Positions 1-9,693 are shown, numbered from the stretch's first letter. The stretch is 64,000 nucleotides of DNA from Aphrocallistes beatrix (GCA_963281255.1 OY725500.1:4246165-4310164); one strand, 5' to 3'. Notes: generated by a model not told the origin, from the sequence alone. A program made the numbers and translations.

Positions 1-1
1 G

Positions 2-874
2 ATGGAACTTTGCAGTCGAGGGTCTCTCTCGAACTTTCTAGAAACTAGCACGCTATCCTGGAGCATCGCCTCTCGATTCGCGTTTGAGATCGCATCCGGT
101 ATCAGCTACCTGCACTCACACTTTGGCATGCACCGAAATGCGCGTGGGTACACACGGGTGACCAAGTGTCCCATAGCTCACAGAGACATCAAGAGCTCGA
201 ATGTCCTGATACGCGCCAACATGACCTGCTGCATCTCCGACCTAGGTCTGGCCTTGCCCCTCAACCCCAACCACTCGGAAGGCCATTTCGGGAGCACGGA
301 GCAAGTCGGAACTCCCTTCTACATGGCGCCGGAGGCACTGGCGGGTCGGATCAACCTGAGTAACCTGGACAGCTTCAAGCAGATGGACGTGTTCTCCATG
401 GGACTGGTGCTGTGGGAGGTTTTCTGTCGTTGCTACGTAGACGGCTCTATCTCTGCCCTCAGCGAGCACAAGATCCCATTCTCCGATGTGCACCGCTCTC
501 TCTTGCAGGGCTCCCGCGTCAGTCGAGTGGAGCTGATACAGGAGCTGAAGGAGATGCATGAAAGTCCGATCGAAAAGCTGCTTCCGATCCCACCCGGCTG
601 GCGAGAGCACCCTCTCTTCTCCAAGGCCAGGAGGACCATCCTGGACTGTACCTACAAAGACGCGGATGCGAGGGTAACCGCAAACGTGGTAGCCTCGCGC
701 TTCCAAGGAAATATGGCGAAAGGCAACCAGAATGAGCAAGAAGTTAACTTCTGCGAATCGATGGATTTCGGTTCTTTCGCGTCGCTGTCTTCTCTCATGA
801 GGATGGCTGAGAATCAGCGATTGTCCAGGATAAATTGCGATAATTACACTCAGCTTCCTGAGTATTCCGTCTAA
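2..874 (+). CDS. TGFBR2: Type II TGF-beta/activin-family receptor Ser/Thr kinase, C-terminal part (5' truncated by window edge)
   Basis: This is the 3' part of a membrane receptor kinase that phosphorylates type I receptors after ligand binding and so starts SMAD signalling. The 290 visible residues cover most of the kinase domain. They include the catalytic loop HRDIKSSN (near residue 60), the metal-binding motif written SDLG, and the activation segment ending in MAPEAL. The stretch SFKQMDVFSMGLVLWE and the closing ARVTANVVASRF follow the type II subfamily (TGFBR2-like SFKQxDVxSM) rather than type I. Two oddities are visible. DLG replaces the DFG usual in type II, and the conserved Cys-Trp near the C-lobe end (ECWDHD in relatives) reads DCTYKD. 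The tail of about 50 residues is Ser-rich. Frame 2 is open to the window start, so the extracellular and transmembrane parts lie upstream. The exact receptor subtype is inferred. Confidence 0.87.
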   Translation: MELCSRGSLSNFLETSTLSWSIASRFAFEIASGISYLHSHFGMHRNARGYTRVTKCPIAHRDIKSSNVLIRANMTCCISDLGLALPLNPNHSEGHFGSTEQVGTPFYMAPEALAGRINLSNLDSFKQMDVFSMGLVLWEVFCRCYVDGSISALSEHKIPFSDVHRSLLQGSRVSRVELIQELKEMHESPIEKLLPIPPGWREHPLFSKARRTILDCTYKDADARVTANVVASRFQGNMAKGNQNEQEVNFCESMDFGSFASLSSLMRMAENQRLSRINCDNYTQLPEYSV

Positions 875-1119
875 TCGCGGTTTTTAACGGTTTTAAAGTG
901 CTCTTTGCTTCATTTTATTTCTGTATTATATTTAGAACTCATCCTGTTGCAAGTATTTTACAGTAAACTGATTTAAATGTGTGTGTATTTACACTGGAAT
1001 GCTGTCAGTTATTTTCTATTTTATCTGTGAATCAATGAGCAACCTTGTTCTAGATTCCACAACGTTTAAATGCGAGCTATTATCTATCGCGAAATTTGAC
1101 ACCCACTAGCTCTACCACA

Positions 1120-3402
1120 ATGCTTCAAGCCATCGCGAAGCAGAATCTAATTTGGTTATCACGATGCTGTATTGTACAAACTCCTTGTAAATTTCATCTC
1201 AATCACATCCCTGCGAAATTTCACACCTCACCATCACTGCTCGCTCACATTCACGCATATATTAATGACACCTCTCTGCGAAATGTCTCAGCTTTTAGCT
1301 CTAAGCACATCTTAGCAACAAATGCCCAGAGCATCAGTAAAAACCTCACAAGGTGAGTTTATATATATAGTTTTATGCCATTGGATATTACAAGTATTAT
1401 GGCAATGTGTGGTTGTGTAGACTCAAATCTGATGACGTCACGAGTGATGGCGGGGGGTCGACAACTGATAGTTTAATCTGTCGCTACTGCAAAAACCCTC
1501 TTCTAATATTTCCTGTTTCGCACTCAAGTTTCGCGAGATGTGACAATTGCAATCGTTTGTACAAAATCCTGACTAAGAAAGAGACCAGTCTGGAGAAAGA
1601 AATAGAGAAAATCGCGAAGAAAGAGAAAGGAGAAGAAGACGACGAAGCCCTGCTAGATTGCGAAGACTATAAACTGACTTCGATGTCACTCGGCGAAGAT
1701 GAGCTAAATGATCCCGAATTCAACGGGGAAGAAGAGACTATGAAACACTTCACACCTAACAACGGAGTTCCTACGCCTAAAGAAATCTACAAACACCTCG
1801 ATCTCTACGTGGTGGGACAGGACCACGCGAAGAAAGTGCTAGCAGTCGCAGTCTATAACCATTATAAGCGCCTCAGGTAGATACGATTTGTTGCAAGCGT
1901 TAAAAACCGCATTTCTGAGTTAATAACGATAAAAATGTAAATGTTAGTCTCAACCCGAAACAACGAACGGAAGACCCTAGCAATCTCCCGGATCAAGGCG
2001 AGCAGAAGCTGTGGCATCAAAGTGAGAATTTGAAGGGTCTCCCTCTCACCTCTGTCCTCGTTCCTGTGTCCCCCCCTAGAGATTATCAGGTACTACCAGG
2101 TACTTTCTGTGTAGCTCCCTGTGCCCTGACTCTACTGCTCTCTATTTATAGGAATTGATTCGCCGGTTGAATGATGGAACTCTCACTTCGCACTCTCCCC
2201 CTGACGCCTCGCAGAAGGAATCCGTGCGGCCTCAAGGCAGTACTCAGCTGGACAAGAGCAACATCCTCATGGTGGGGCCTACTGGCTCGGGTAAGACGCT
2301 ACTCGTGCAGACACTCGCTAGGTAAATGCTAATTCGTCCTACGTTAAGTTCGCCTCAACAACCTCCCCCTCCCCTCCAGGTACCTAGATGTCCCCCTGGC
2401 CATCTGCGATTGCACAGTGCTGACGCAGGCGGGCTACGTGGGGGAGGACATCGAGTCGGTGATTGTGAAGCTCGTGCAGGAGTCGCGGGGCTCGGTGGAG
2501 CGCGCCGAGAGCGGAATCGTGTTCCTGGACGAGGTGGACAAGATCGCGTGTGTGAACGGGGGGCAGCGCTACCTGAAGGATGTGAGTGGGGAGGGCGTGC
2601 AGCAGGGTCTGTTGAAGCTGTTAGAAGGTTCCACTGTGAATATCCCGGACAAGAGCAGGAGGAGGGGAGGGGATAGCTCCTCAGTCTCACTCAACACCTC
2701 TAACATCCTGTTCATAGCGGCGGGCGCTTTCTCTGGGATCAACAAGATCGTAGAAGTGAGGAAAGAGAAGAAAGTGATCGGATTCGGAGCTCCAGTGAAT
2801 ACCCGCCTGCTCGAGCTGCAGAAGGAAACAGCGGACTCCAGGGAGACCGAAGTGAGTGACGTCATGCCTTTGTGAGCAAGCTGAGCTATATGATTGCGTT
2901 TCTTATAGGCTGATGAAGAGGCTGGAGACCCTCTCATCCTGAAAGATGTGGAGGCCAAAGACTTGATAACCTACGGAATGATTCCGGAGTTCGTAGGGCG
3001 CCTCCCCATCGTGGTGCCCTTCAGTCCCCTGACAGAAGACGACCTCGTGAAGATCCTGACAGAGCCCGTGAACGCTCTGGTCCCCCAGTTCCAGCACTTG
3101 TTCGAGATGGACAAGATTCAGCTCAACTTCACACCTGATGCATTCAGAGCCATCGCCAAGCTAGCTACACAGAAGGAGACAGGTAGCCTATAATGACTCG
3201 GGTTATGTCTCTTCCCGTGTTTATCTCACTTTACGCAGGTGCCAGGGGTCTGAGGGCCATCCTAGAGAAACTGCTACTCGACGCGATGTTCGACCTACCC
3301 GGGACGGACGCGAACTCCGTATCGGTGACAGAGAAGGCGGTCACGGGGGTCTCTCCTCTAGAGTACCACTACAAACCGCAAAAGAATGCTCAACTGTTTT
3401 AA
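1120..3402 (+). CDS. CLPX: Mitochondrial ATP-dependent Clp protease ATPase subunit ClpX (7 exons)
   Basis: This AAA+ unfoldase feeds substrates to ClpP in the mitochondrial matrix. Exons: 1120-1352, 1421-1876, 1948-2089, 2152-2321, 2380-2851, 2909-3182 and 3239-3402. The phases close to 636 codons, close to the length of human CLPX. The first 77 residues are rich in Arg, Lys, Ser and His with few acids, as in a mitochondrial presequence. Exon 2 carries the zinc-binding pair CRYC and CDNC. Exon 4 carries the Walker A motif GPTGSGKT. Exon 5 carries pore loop GYVGED, Walker [10 protein letters not shown], and IGFG, the loop that docks on ClpP. The ATG at 1120 was chosen because the upstream in-frame codons are not ATG and it starts the presequence. 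Introns are 56-71 nt. It is not bacterial contamination, since it is split by spliceosomal introns. Confidence 0.94.
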
Positions 3403-3608
3403 TCGCTTCCGCATGTATATACAGCCTTATATAGCTATCTATATATGTATACCTATAACTCCGGCTATGCAGGGAGTCTATCAGAGATGCACCTTACTGC
3501 TGAGATTCAACACTACTCATGGATTTGTTGTTACTTCTACTCTCCTATTGATTTGAGTCTGGCTTCCGTATATGTGAATTAAGAGTTCAATTAGCTTGTT
3601 TTTACAAT

Positions 3609-4802
3609 TCAATTTACACTAATCAGTACAATTTCTCTCTTGAACAAATGTCTGAGAGGGATGTTAGAGTACATCGCTCCTACGCTGACAAACACGCGGC
3701 ACCCTGTGACGTCATCACAAGGGTACTCTCCTGCGAAATAAGGACTGGAGAGGTAGACCAGGAGGTTGAGAGGGAAGCTTTCCCCTCCATGTGTGTGTCC
3801 GCAGAGAATTAAATCCAAATTTCTGTGCTCACTGATAGCCAGCTTAGCTGATTCAGGTCGATGTGCTAATAATACTGTCTCGCGGTTTTTCTCTCGTCCT
3901 TCCAGTGTTCGTGCAAGATCTGTGTTTCTATCTTCGATCCCTGCTAAGTAGAACCATCCCTGTTCTTTCTCGTCGAAGATTCTCACATTCTCGTTCAGTA
4001 AACTCTCCACTCCCAATCTCTCCAGCTCTCCGATCAAACCACTGAGGCCGTGCTTGTAGTCGTGGTTTCCAGGTGCGAAATACACTCCTTTCTTAGGTGT
4101 CAGTTTTCGCAGGTGTGAGAGAGCTTTATTCCCCTTCTCAATAGGTAGGTCCAGCAGGTCTCCTCCTATCAACACGAGGCTAGGCTCTAAAGTGTTGATT
4201 TTCGCAACTAATGATGCCATGTCTCTTTCTCCAATTGCTGCCCCGATGTGAATGTCCGACACGAATACAATTTTGAAATTGTTATCTATGAAATTTCGCA
4301 CTTTCAAACTTAACTTAGTGACTTTCCATTCACTTGTGCAGTCATACAGTCCATATATGGTCAATAGAGTCCCAAGGACAAGTGCAGCTATGTCTGACTT
4401 AGGTGTTTGCATAAAAAATCCCGTTTTTGAGAGGAGATAGAATCCGGCAAACGACATACCAAGCATCTGTATGTGCCCTAGCAGGAGAAACCCTAATTTA
4501 GCGAGATCGTTGATTTCTGGGTTATTGCTAGTGATTAGGTGGCTAGCAGTATTTGTCACTAGGCCAGCGATGACAATTGCTCGTACCGCTAACAAGATAA
4601 TAGTTGAGATAAGCTTTGAGTATTTGTGTGTGAGTCGTGAAAAACCGCAATCCATAAAGAAAGCGTTGAGAGTGAAGCCTAGCAAAATCAACGCTCTCTT
4701 CCTGTGCCACCATTCCATCCTGTGGTCGGAGAGGTTTTTAACAAGAGTGTCCGCTGTAAGAAGCGCCAGCCAAGCAGCTAAAAGCGTAAGCGCAGTTCTC
4801 AT
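3609..4802 (-). CDS. TMPPE: Multipass transmembrane calcineurin-like metallophosphoesterase (TMPPE-like)
   Basis: The N-terminal half has about five hydrophobic segments. The C-terminal half is a metallophosphoesterase domain with all metal-binding blocks in order: SDIHIG (DxH), GGDLLD (GDxxD), GNHDYKHG (GNHD), LAHRPE and GHTHGG (GHxH). This order matches TMPPE, a poorly studied vertebrate membrane protein. The substrate is unknown. The ATG at 4802 gives 397 residues. The frame stays open upstream to 4952 but only a GTG lies there, so 4802 is preferred, or there is an unseen upstream exon. It is the only - strand gene in the block: convergent with CLPX (206 bp between stop codons) and divergent from SBF (140 bp between ATGs). 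No intron is evident. Confidence 0.88.
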   Translation of the reverse strand: MRTALTLLAAWLALLTADTLVKNLSDHRMEWWHRKRALILLGFTLNAFFMDCGFSRLTHKYSKLISTIILLAVRAIVIAGLVTNTASHLITSNNPEINDLAKLGFLLLGHIQMLGMSFAGFYLLSKTGFFMQTPKSDIAALVLGTLLTIYGLYDCTSEWKVTKLSLKVRNFIDNNFKIVFVSDIHIGAAIGERDMASLVAKINTLEPSLVLIGGDLLDLPIEKGNKALSHLRKLTPKKGVYFAPGNHDYKHGLSGLIGELERLGVESLLNENVRIFDEKEQGWFYLAGIEDRNTDLARTLEGREKNRETVLLAHRPESAKLAISEHRNLDLILCGHTHGGESFPLNLLVYLSSPYFAGEYPCDDVTGCRVFVSVGAMYSNIPLRHLFKREIVLISVN

Positions 4803-4942
4803 CCAATCCAGTGGCTGAACTGCTCGGTACTGGAGAATCCACAAATATAGCTGCACTATAGTATAATACAAAATAGAAGTAAGATAAAAGCCTATGTTAT
4901 GGACTTTATTGAATCCTAAGAGTAGATAAGTTAGATTTTTTA
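4803..4942. promoter_or_regulatory. Divergent intergenic promoter between TMPPE-like and SBF genes
   Basis: Only 140 bp separate the two outward-pointing ATGs. The interval is AT-rich, with TATA-like stretches such as TATAGTATAA around 4857-4866, so it probably drives both genes. If TMPPE transcription starts further right, the two transcripts overlap. This is inference from spacing only. Confidence 0.4.
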
Positions 4943-7900
4943 ATGGCAACACTATTCCCTGAAGGTGCTGGGCCTTCCTCTCCCAAGCGGGAGCGGCTGA
5001 GTCACATTGAGGACAGAATGAGCTTCTCCCTCTTCGAGAGGCTGTCCGTCAGCAGCGACTCCACGTCCCTGGGACGCAGCTTCTCGCTGGAGCCCGGGGA
5101 GGATCCGCTCAAGGAACACGAGTACGTGATGACGGTGGGTATCGGGTCTCCCATACAGCTTGGCACCTTATGTATCACATCCTCGCGACTATTGCTGCTT
5201 GTCAAGTCTGCGAGTGTCGTCCAACTGCGAAAATGGTTCGAGGAGTACTCCACACCTCCGAAGCCGCGTCCTACTCTCCATGTCGCCAACAGCTTCACCT
5301 TCAAACGTCCCAGTTTCACTCGGAGAGGCAGTCTGCGGAACAAACACACGCACGGAGTCAGTCAGTCCATGGGGCAGTGGAGGAGCGAGGAGAACATCAC
5401 GACGAAGCAACCTCTCTGCGTGTCCCCTGAACCTCTCGGCCTCAGCGGCTCCTTGTCGGACGGGGACAGTCTTAATGGCGACAGAGAGCAGAATCTGTCT
5501 CAAATAAACGTCATTTCTCTTGACAACGGACGCACTTCCCCAGACAACCCCCCTATCTCCCCCCTCTCACCGAGCAAGATAATGGCCATCCCCAAGAAAG
5601 CGCTCACAATGCTCAGGAAAGGGAAGTCTTCCACTCTGGACAGCAAGTCCACCTTCTACTGCCCTATCGACTTGAACAGCGTGAAGCTAGAAGACCTGCC
5701 TTCAGCCAAACCCAACTCTATCAAGTCGTCCACCGTCAAAACCAAGAAGAGAGGCACCAGCAAGTCCCAGGTTAACGATGACGTCACACTATCTCCTGTC
5801 AAGACCATGGACAGCTGGGTCCGCATGCGTGAGCAGTCCCCTAAGAAATCGTTCCCTGGAAGCGAGCAGCAGAAGCCTAAGTCCTACTTTGAACCGGGAT
5901 CCATCTCCCACTCCCAGTCCAAGATGCAGGCTGCACACTTGCGCTCCGAGTCGTTCAACGTGATCTACCCAGTCAGCTTGCTGGACAAAGACGAGGTGCA
6001 GAGCCTACCCGAGTTCCGCGGAGTTCACTCCCTCACCACCTCGCCCACCCTCCTCGCAGAGGAGAAGGAGAGTCATAAAAAATCTTTCTCTTTCGACCTC
6101 GCAAGTGCACAGCAAGTCAGCATTCCATTCGGGATCATTTCGCGTGTGGAGAGGCTCTTTCGATTCGATAAGACCCCTTTGCCCTCTCCTCTGGACGGAT
6201 TCAGGATCGTCTGCAAGAATTGTCAAACACTGACAATCCTGGTTCACCCGAAGGCCCTCTCCGACCTAGAGGCCATCATCACCTCCATCGAGTTCTTCCT
6301 CAATTTCTCCTCTCCGAAGAGCTTGTACGAGTTCGCGCAGACGCATCGCAAATCCCTCAAGATTCCGGACCAGTTCCTGCCGGAGGAAAATACCGGTGCT
6401 TATCAGCTGGAGCGCGAGGCGACGCGGCTAGGACTCAAGAAGACTCAGGTCTGGCGGGTGTTCGAAGTGGACACGCACAAGCACTACGCCACTCTTCCAG
6501 TATCGTACCCTCCACGGGTCGTTGTCCCACTCTCGTTCACCGACGCAGACCTCTTGAAGCTAGCCCCCAACTACCGGGAGAGCCGGTTCCCCACACTGTG
6601 CTGGAGACACCCGGGAAACCGGGCGGCGCTGCTGAGAGCCAGCGCTCTCGTGAAGAAGAAGGAGCGCACTCAGGTGATCGGGGACTTTCTGGCCGCCGTC
6701 TGCCAGGCCAGCTCCAGACAGGGGGACAAACTGTTGATTCTATGCGAGAGAGACTCCTCCGAGATCTCGGAGGGTGCCCAGCCCTCCCAGACCTCGCAAG
6801 AGCGGATGCAGGCCTACCTCTACCCGGGTTGTGTCCTCGAGTGTTCCTTCTCACCCACTCCCATCCCCAAGCTGAGACAGCTGCTCTCCCGCCTGCAGGC
6901 GCTACTCAATACGGAGGCGTCCGGGGAGTACCTCACTCAGCTGCAGGGGACGCGCTGGATGCGGGAGATCAGCAAGCTGCTGCAGACGGCCAGGCTGGTG
7001 GCTAGCCAGCTGGAGCAGGAGCATATGTCAGTGCTCGTCTCCTTCGAGTCGGGCTCCGACTTCACCACTCAGGTGGTGAGCCTCGCTCAGCTGCTGCTGG
7101 ATCCGTACTACCGGACCATGGACGGGTTCCAGGTCCTGGTGCAGAAGGAGTGGATCTCGATGGGGCACAAGTTCCAGCACCGACACCTGCCTACGGGTGA
7201 CCACAGCAAGGAGGAGAGCTGTGTCTTTCTCCAATTCGTAGAGTGTGTGTGGCAGATAATGCAGCAGTTCCCGTCTGTGTTCGAGTTCAATGAGAAGTTC
7301 CTGCACTTCTTGCTGCTGCACTCCTACTCGGGGCAGTACGGAGACTTCCTGGCTAACAACCTCGAGGAGTACTACGCACTGGAGCTAGACACTAAGACGA
7401 TGTCCCTCTTCACCTGGCTGCACTACCACAACCTCGAATCTAACCGCTTCTACAACCCTGCCTACCATCTCCCTCCCGCTAACCAGACCTCCCACACCTT
7501 CCAATGCCTCCTTCCGGAATATTGTCTCCCGGCCATCCGCTCCTGGACCAGCTATTACGCCAAGTACAGCGCGACCTCCCACTCTGACTCCGCCTCTAGT
7601 CTTGGACTCCTGAACACAGTGCAACTCCTGAACGCGAAGATAACGGAGCTGAGACAGAAAGAGAACGAACTGAAACTGCAGCTCTCCTACCCCTCCTTAG
7701 GCCCCCTCCCTGACCAGGAGGAGGGTGCATTCTGCTCCCGAGAGAAACAGGCCCGCGCACTCTCCTTCGGTCTCAAGAATAGGACCAGTCTCAAGCGAGG
7801 CACGTTGCTGTCCGGATTGGAAGAATCCGAGCCCACCAACTTCTTCTCCCAGCTGCCCCAGGAAGTCATCGCCGACGTGCGGGCCTCGAAGCTGATGAGC

Positions 7901-8224
7901 GTGTCGATGTCCGTCTGCTCTGGTTACTTGTACCGACAGAACAATCCAGTCATCGGGTTGTCAAAGCGATTGTGGGGTGTATGTGACCTTAATAAGAACT
8001 ATTTTGCGCTTTTTCACACCCCAGAAGCGCATCAGAAACAAGAGGTACCCAAACACATCTACAAACTCTCATCCATTGAGAAGGTACAGCTCTTCAATGG
8101 GAGCAACCCCTCCTCCTCCTCCTTCTCTTTCGTTTCGAATGGAAAGGCAGAGCGGTTCCACTGCTCCAGCAAGAACTGTTTTGAAATCTGGTTTCATTGT
8201 CTCTCCATCCGCTCTCTCCAGTGA
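4943..8224 (+). CDS. SBF: SBF/MTMR5-13-like myotubularin pseudophosphatase without DENN domain (single exon)
   Basis: The 1093-residue protein is uninterrupted. A GRAM-like segment begins near residue 60 and is split by about 270 Ser/Lys/Pro-rich residues before its second half (VSIPFGIISRVERLF, about residue 391). The myotubularin fold follows at about 470-880. Closest family features are those of SBF1/SBF2: TTQVVSLAQLLLDPYYRT and QVLVQKEWISMGHKF. The phosphatase loop, HCSDGWDRT in active myotubularins, reads SFESGSDFT here, so the catalytic Cys and Arg are both Phe and the protein should be inactive. A short coiled coil (about 893-918) and a C-terminal PH domain (about 993-1093) complete the SBF order. 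Human SBF1/2 carry a large N-terminal DENN domain, which activates Rab GTPases. There is no room for it here, because the neighbouring gene starts 140 bp upstream. An internal ATG at 5018 is an alternative start. Confidence 0.88.
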   Translation: MATLFPEGAGPSSPKRERLSHIEDRMSFSLFERLSVSSDSTSLGRSFSLEPGEDPLKEHEYVMTVGIGSPIQLGTLCITSSRLLLLVKSASVVQLRKWFEEYSTPPKPRPTLHVANSFTFKRPSFTRRGSLRNKHTHGVSQSMGQWRSEENITTKQPLCVSPEPLGLSGSLSDGDSLNGDREQNLSQINVISLDNGRTSPDNPPISPLSPSKIMAIPKKALTMLRKGKSSTLDSKSTFYCPIDLNSVKLEDLPSAKPNSIKSSTVKTKKRGTSKSQVNDDVTLSPVKTMDSWVRMREQSPKKSFPGSEQQKPKSYFEPGSISHSQSKMQAAHLRSESFNVIYPVSLLDKDEVQSLPEFRGVHSLTTSPTLLAEEKESHKKSFSFDLASAQQVSIPFGIISRVERLFRFDKTPLPSPLDGFRIVCKNCQTLTILVHPKALSDLEAIITSIEFFLNFSSPKSLYEFAQTHRKSLKIPDQFLPEENTGAYQLEREATRLGLKKTQVWRVFEVDTHKHYATLPVSYPPRVVVPLSFTDADLLKLAPNYRESRFPTLCWRHPGNRAALLRASALVKKKERTQVIGDFLAAVCQASSRQGDKLLILCERDSSEISEGAQPSQTSQERMQAYLYPGCVLECSFSPTPIPKLRQLLSRLQALLNTEASGEYLTQLQGTRWMREISKLLQTARLVASQLEQEHMSVLVSFESGSDFTTQVVSLAQLLLDPYYRTMDGFQVLVQKEWISMGHKFQHRHLPTGDHSKEESCVFLQFVECVWQIMQQFPSVFEFNEKFLHFLLLHSYSGQYGDFLANNLEEYYALELDTKTMSLFTWLHYHNLESNRFYNPAYHLPPANQTSHTFQCLLPEYCLPAIRSWTSYYAKYSATSHSDSASSLGLLNTVQLLNAKITELRQKENELKLQLSYPSLGPLPDQEEGAFCSREKQARALSFGLKNRTSLKRGTLLSGLEESEPTNFFSQLPQEVIADVRASKLMSVSMSVCSGYLYRQNNPVIGLSKRLWGVCDLNKNYFALFHTPEAHQKQEVPKHIYKLSSIEKVQLFNGSNPSSSSFSFVSNGKAERFHCSSKNCFEIWFHCLSIRSLQ

Positions 8225-8627
8225 TTCTTCCTCCAATCCCTGTTATTAGATTTGTTTAATAATTAATTTCGGATTTTATATTATCGTGTCTGTGCGTACG
8301 TCTTATAATTATCTTTACCTATGTATATACGGTAAAAAATCCCGTTGTATTTGATATTGAACGATTCCGATTGAATAGCTTCAAAATTGGTTTTAATTTT
8401 TTCGCATAATATGATTCTTATGTTTCCATGGCAACGTAATGCATAATGCTGGAATGTTCCAGTAAAACCATTATATTAACTTAATATGATGGCGTATGGT
8501 TCTTACGTTTCCATGACAACATAATGCATTGTATCGGAATGTTACGGTAAAACATTACGTATCTTTGTAATGCTTACTTCACAATTAAATATGATAGAAT
8601 TATGCCTACGTTGCCCATTCTGATCCA

Positions 8628-8633
8628 AATAAA
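8628..8633 (+). terminator. Poly(A) signal AATAAA
   Basis: Canonical AATAAA about 400 bp after the SBF stop and just before the STX5 promoter. It is the only perfect hexamer in this spacer. Confidence 0.45.
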
Positions 8634-8651
8634 GATTCTATCTTGATCTTG

Positions 8652-8660
8652 TATAAATAA
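8652..8660 (+). promoter_or_regulatory. TATA box (TATAAATAA) of STX5
   Basis: Lies 67 bp upstream of the STX5 ATG at 8719. Similar spacing recurs before other + strand genes in this window. Confidence 0.5.
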
Positions 8661-8718
8661 TCTTAAATTGAGTGTTGCATTTTACTATTTAGATCGTTTA
8701 ACTTGGCCCGTAGCACGC

Positions 8719-9693
8719 ATGGTGTCTCGAGATCGAACAGTTGAATTCCGTAGCATTATAAAGAGCAACCTGGGTCACAATGCCGTGGTTAACCACGGAA
8801 TACGCAAGGCTCCGTTCCTGTCTGAGGACAGCGAGCACAGCCCCGCCTCTTTCACAGATCGGGCGAAGAAGCTGGGGAGGGATTTAGGGGACACGTATCA
8901 GAAGTTGGAGCAGCTGTCGATGCTCGCATCTCAGTCTAAACTGTTCGAGAACCATTCTGCACGCATCCAGGAGCTGACTCAGGTGATTCGGCAGGACTTG
9001 TGCGGTCTGAACAGACAGATCGGAGAGCTGAAGCAACTCTCCGCGGCGCAGAACCAAGAAGCGAGGAACAACAAGAACCACCAGACCTACTCCAGCAACG
9101 TCCTCCAGTGGCTGCAGTCCAACCTGGCCAGCGCCGCCAAGAACTTCAAGACTGTGCTGGAGTCCCGGACGGAGAATCTGAAGGCGCAGAAGAGTCGGAG
9201 AGAAGAGTACTTCACGCCGGATCTCCAGCAGAGCCAGGTCGTGCAGAGGAAGTCCAACCCTCTCCTCTCACAGGATGACGTCACCATCAACATAGACAAC
9301 TCCCCCACCAGTCCCACGGTCTTGCAGCAGCAGATGTTCCTCACAGACCAAACTCAATCATTCTACCAGGTTAGAATCCGTGTGCGCTTTGGCTAGCTTA
9401 GCCCTGTTACATGTCCTCATTTGTAGGAGAGAGCTGAGACGATGGAGAACATTGAGTCCACAGTGCAGGAGCTCGCGCAGATATTCAGACAGCTCGCTAC
9501 CATGATCCAGGAGCAGGAGGAGGAAGTGGTCCGGATTGACCAGAATGTGACAGATGTCGCGAGTAACGTAGACGCCGCACACATGGAACTACTCAAGTAC
9601 CTCCGCTCCTTGTCCAGTGGGAGATGGCTCATGATCAAAGTATTCCTAGTCATTATTGTTTTTGTAATTATATTTCTCATTTTCTTTGCTTAG
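8719..9693 (+). CDS. STX5: Syntaxin-5 (Golgi Qa-SNARE), 2 exons
   Basis: Syntaxin-5 is the tail-anchored Qa-SNARE for ER-to-Golgi and intra-Golgi fusion. Exons: 8719-9369 and 9427-9693, joined by a 57-nt GT-AG intron. The start MVSRDRTVEF parallels the short vertebrate isoform (MSCRDRTQEF). The regulatory N-terminal helices follow. Exon 2 holds the whole SNARE motif (ERAETMENIESTVQELAQIF onward), with the ionic-layer Gln in the segment EEEVVRIDQNV. It also holds the RWLMIK boundary and a C-terminal membrane anchor of about 18 hydrophobic residues. The longer open frame to 8668 begins with TTG and is not used as a start. Confidence 0.95.

Larger units (their letters stand above)
8225..8718. 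promoter_or_regulatory. SBF-STX5 intergenic region with tandemly duplicated X-box-like element
   Basis: This 494-bp AT-rich spacer has an imperfect duplication of about 85 bp (about 8405-8475 and 8490-8560). Each copy contains a match to the RFX X-box pattern: GTTTCCATGGCAAC at 8422-8435 and GTTTCCATGACAAC at 8507-8520. The spacer also holds the SBF poly(A) signal and the STX5 TATA box. Confidence 0.55.

Noticed and set aside
1120-3402. Bacterial contamination or transfer because ClpX is a bacterial-type protein
   Set aside because: The gene has six spliceosomal introns and a mitochondrial presequence, as expected for nuclear CLPX.
4803-4952. Extension of the TMPPE-like frame to 4952, overlapping the SBF start
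   Set aside because: The codon at 4952 is GTG, not ATG. The first ATG in frame is at 4802, so the apparent 10-bp head-to-head overlap is not supported.
6220-7005. 261-codon + strand ORF inside SBF
   Set aside because: It is in another frame of a well-supported conserved gene and has biased Pro/Arg/Gly/Ala composition typical of a shadow frame.
8668-8718. 17-residue N-terminal extension of syntaxin-5
   Set aside because: It begins at TTG and would start only 8 bp after the TATA box; the ATG at 8719 matches the family start.
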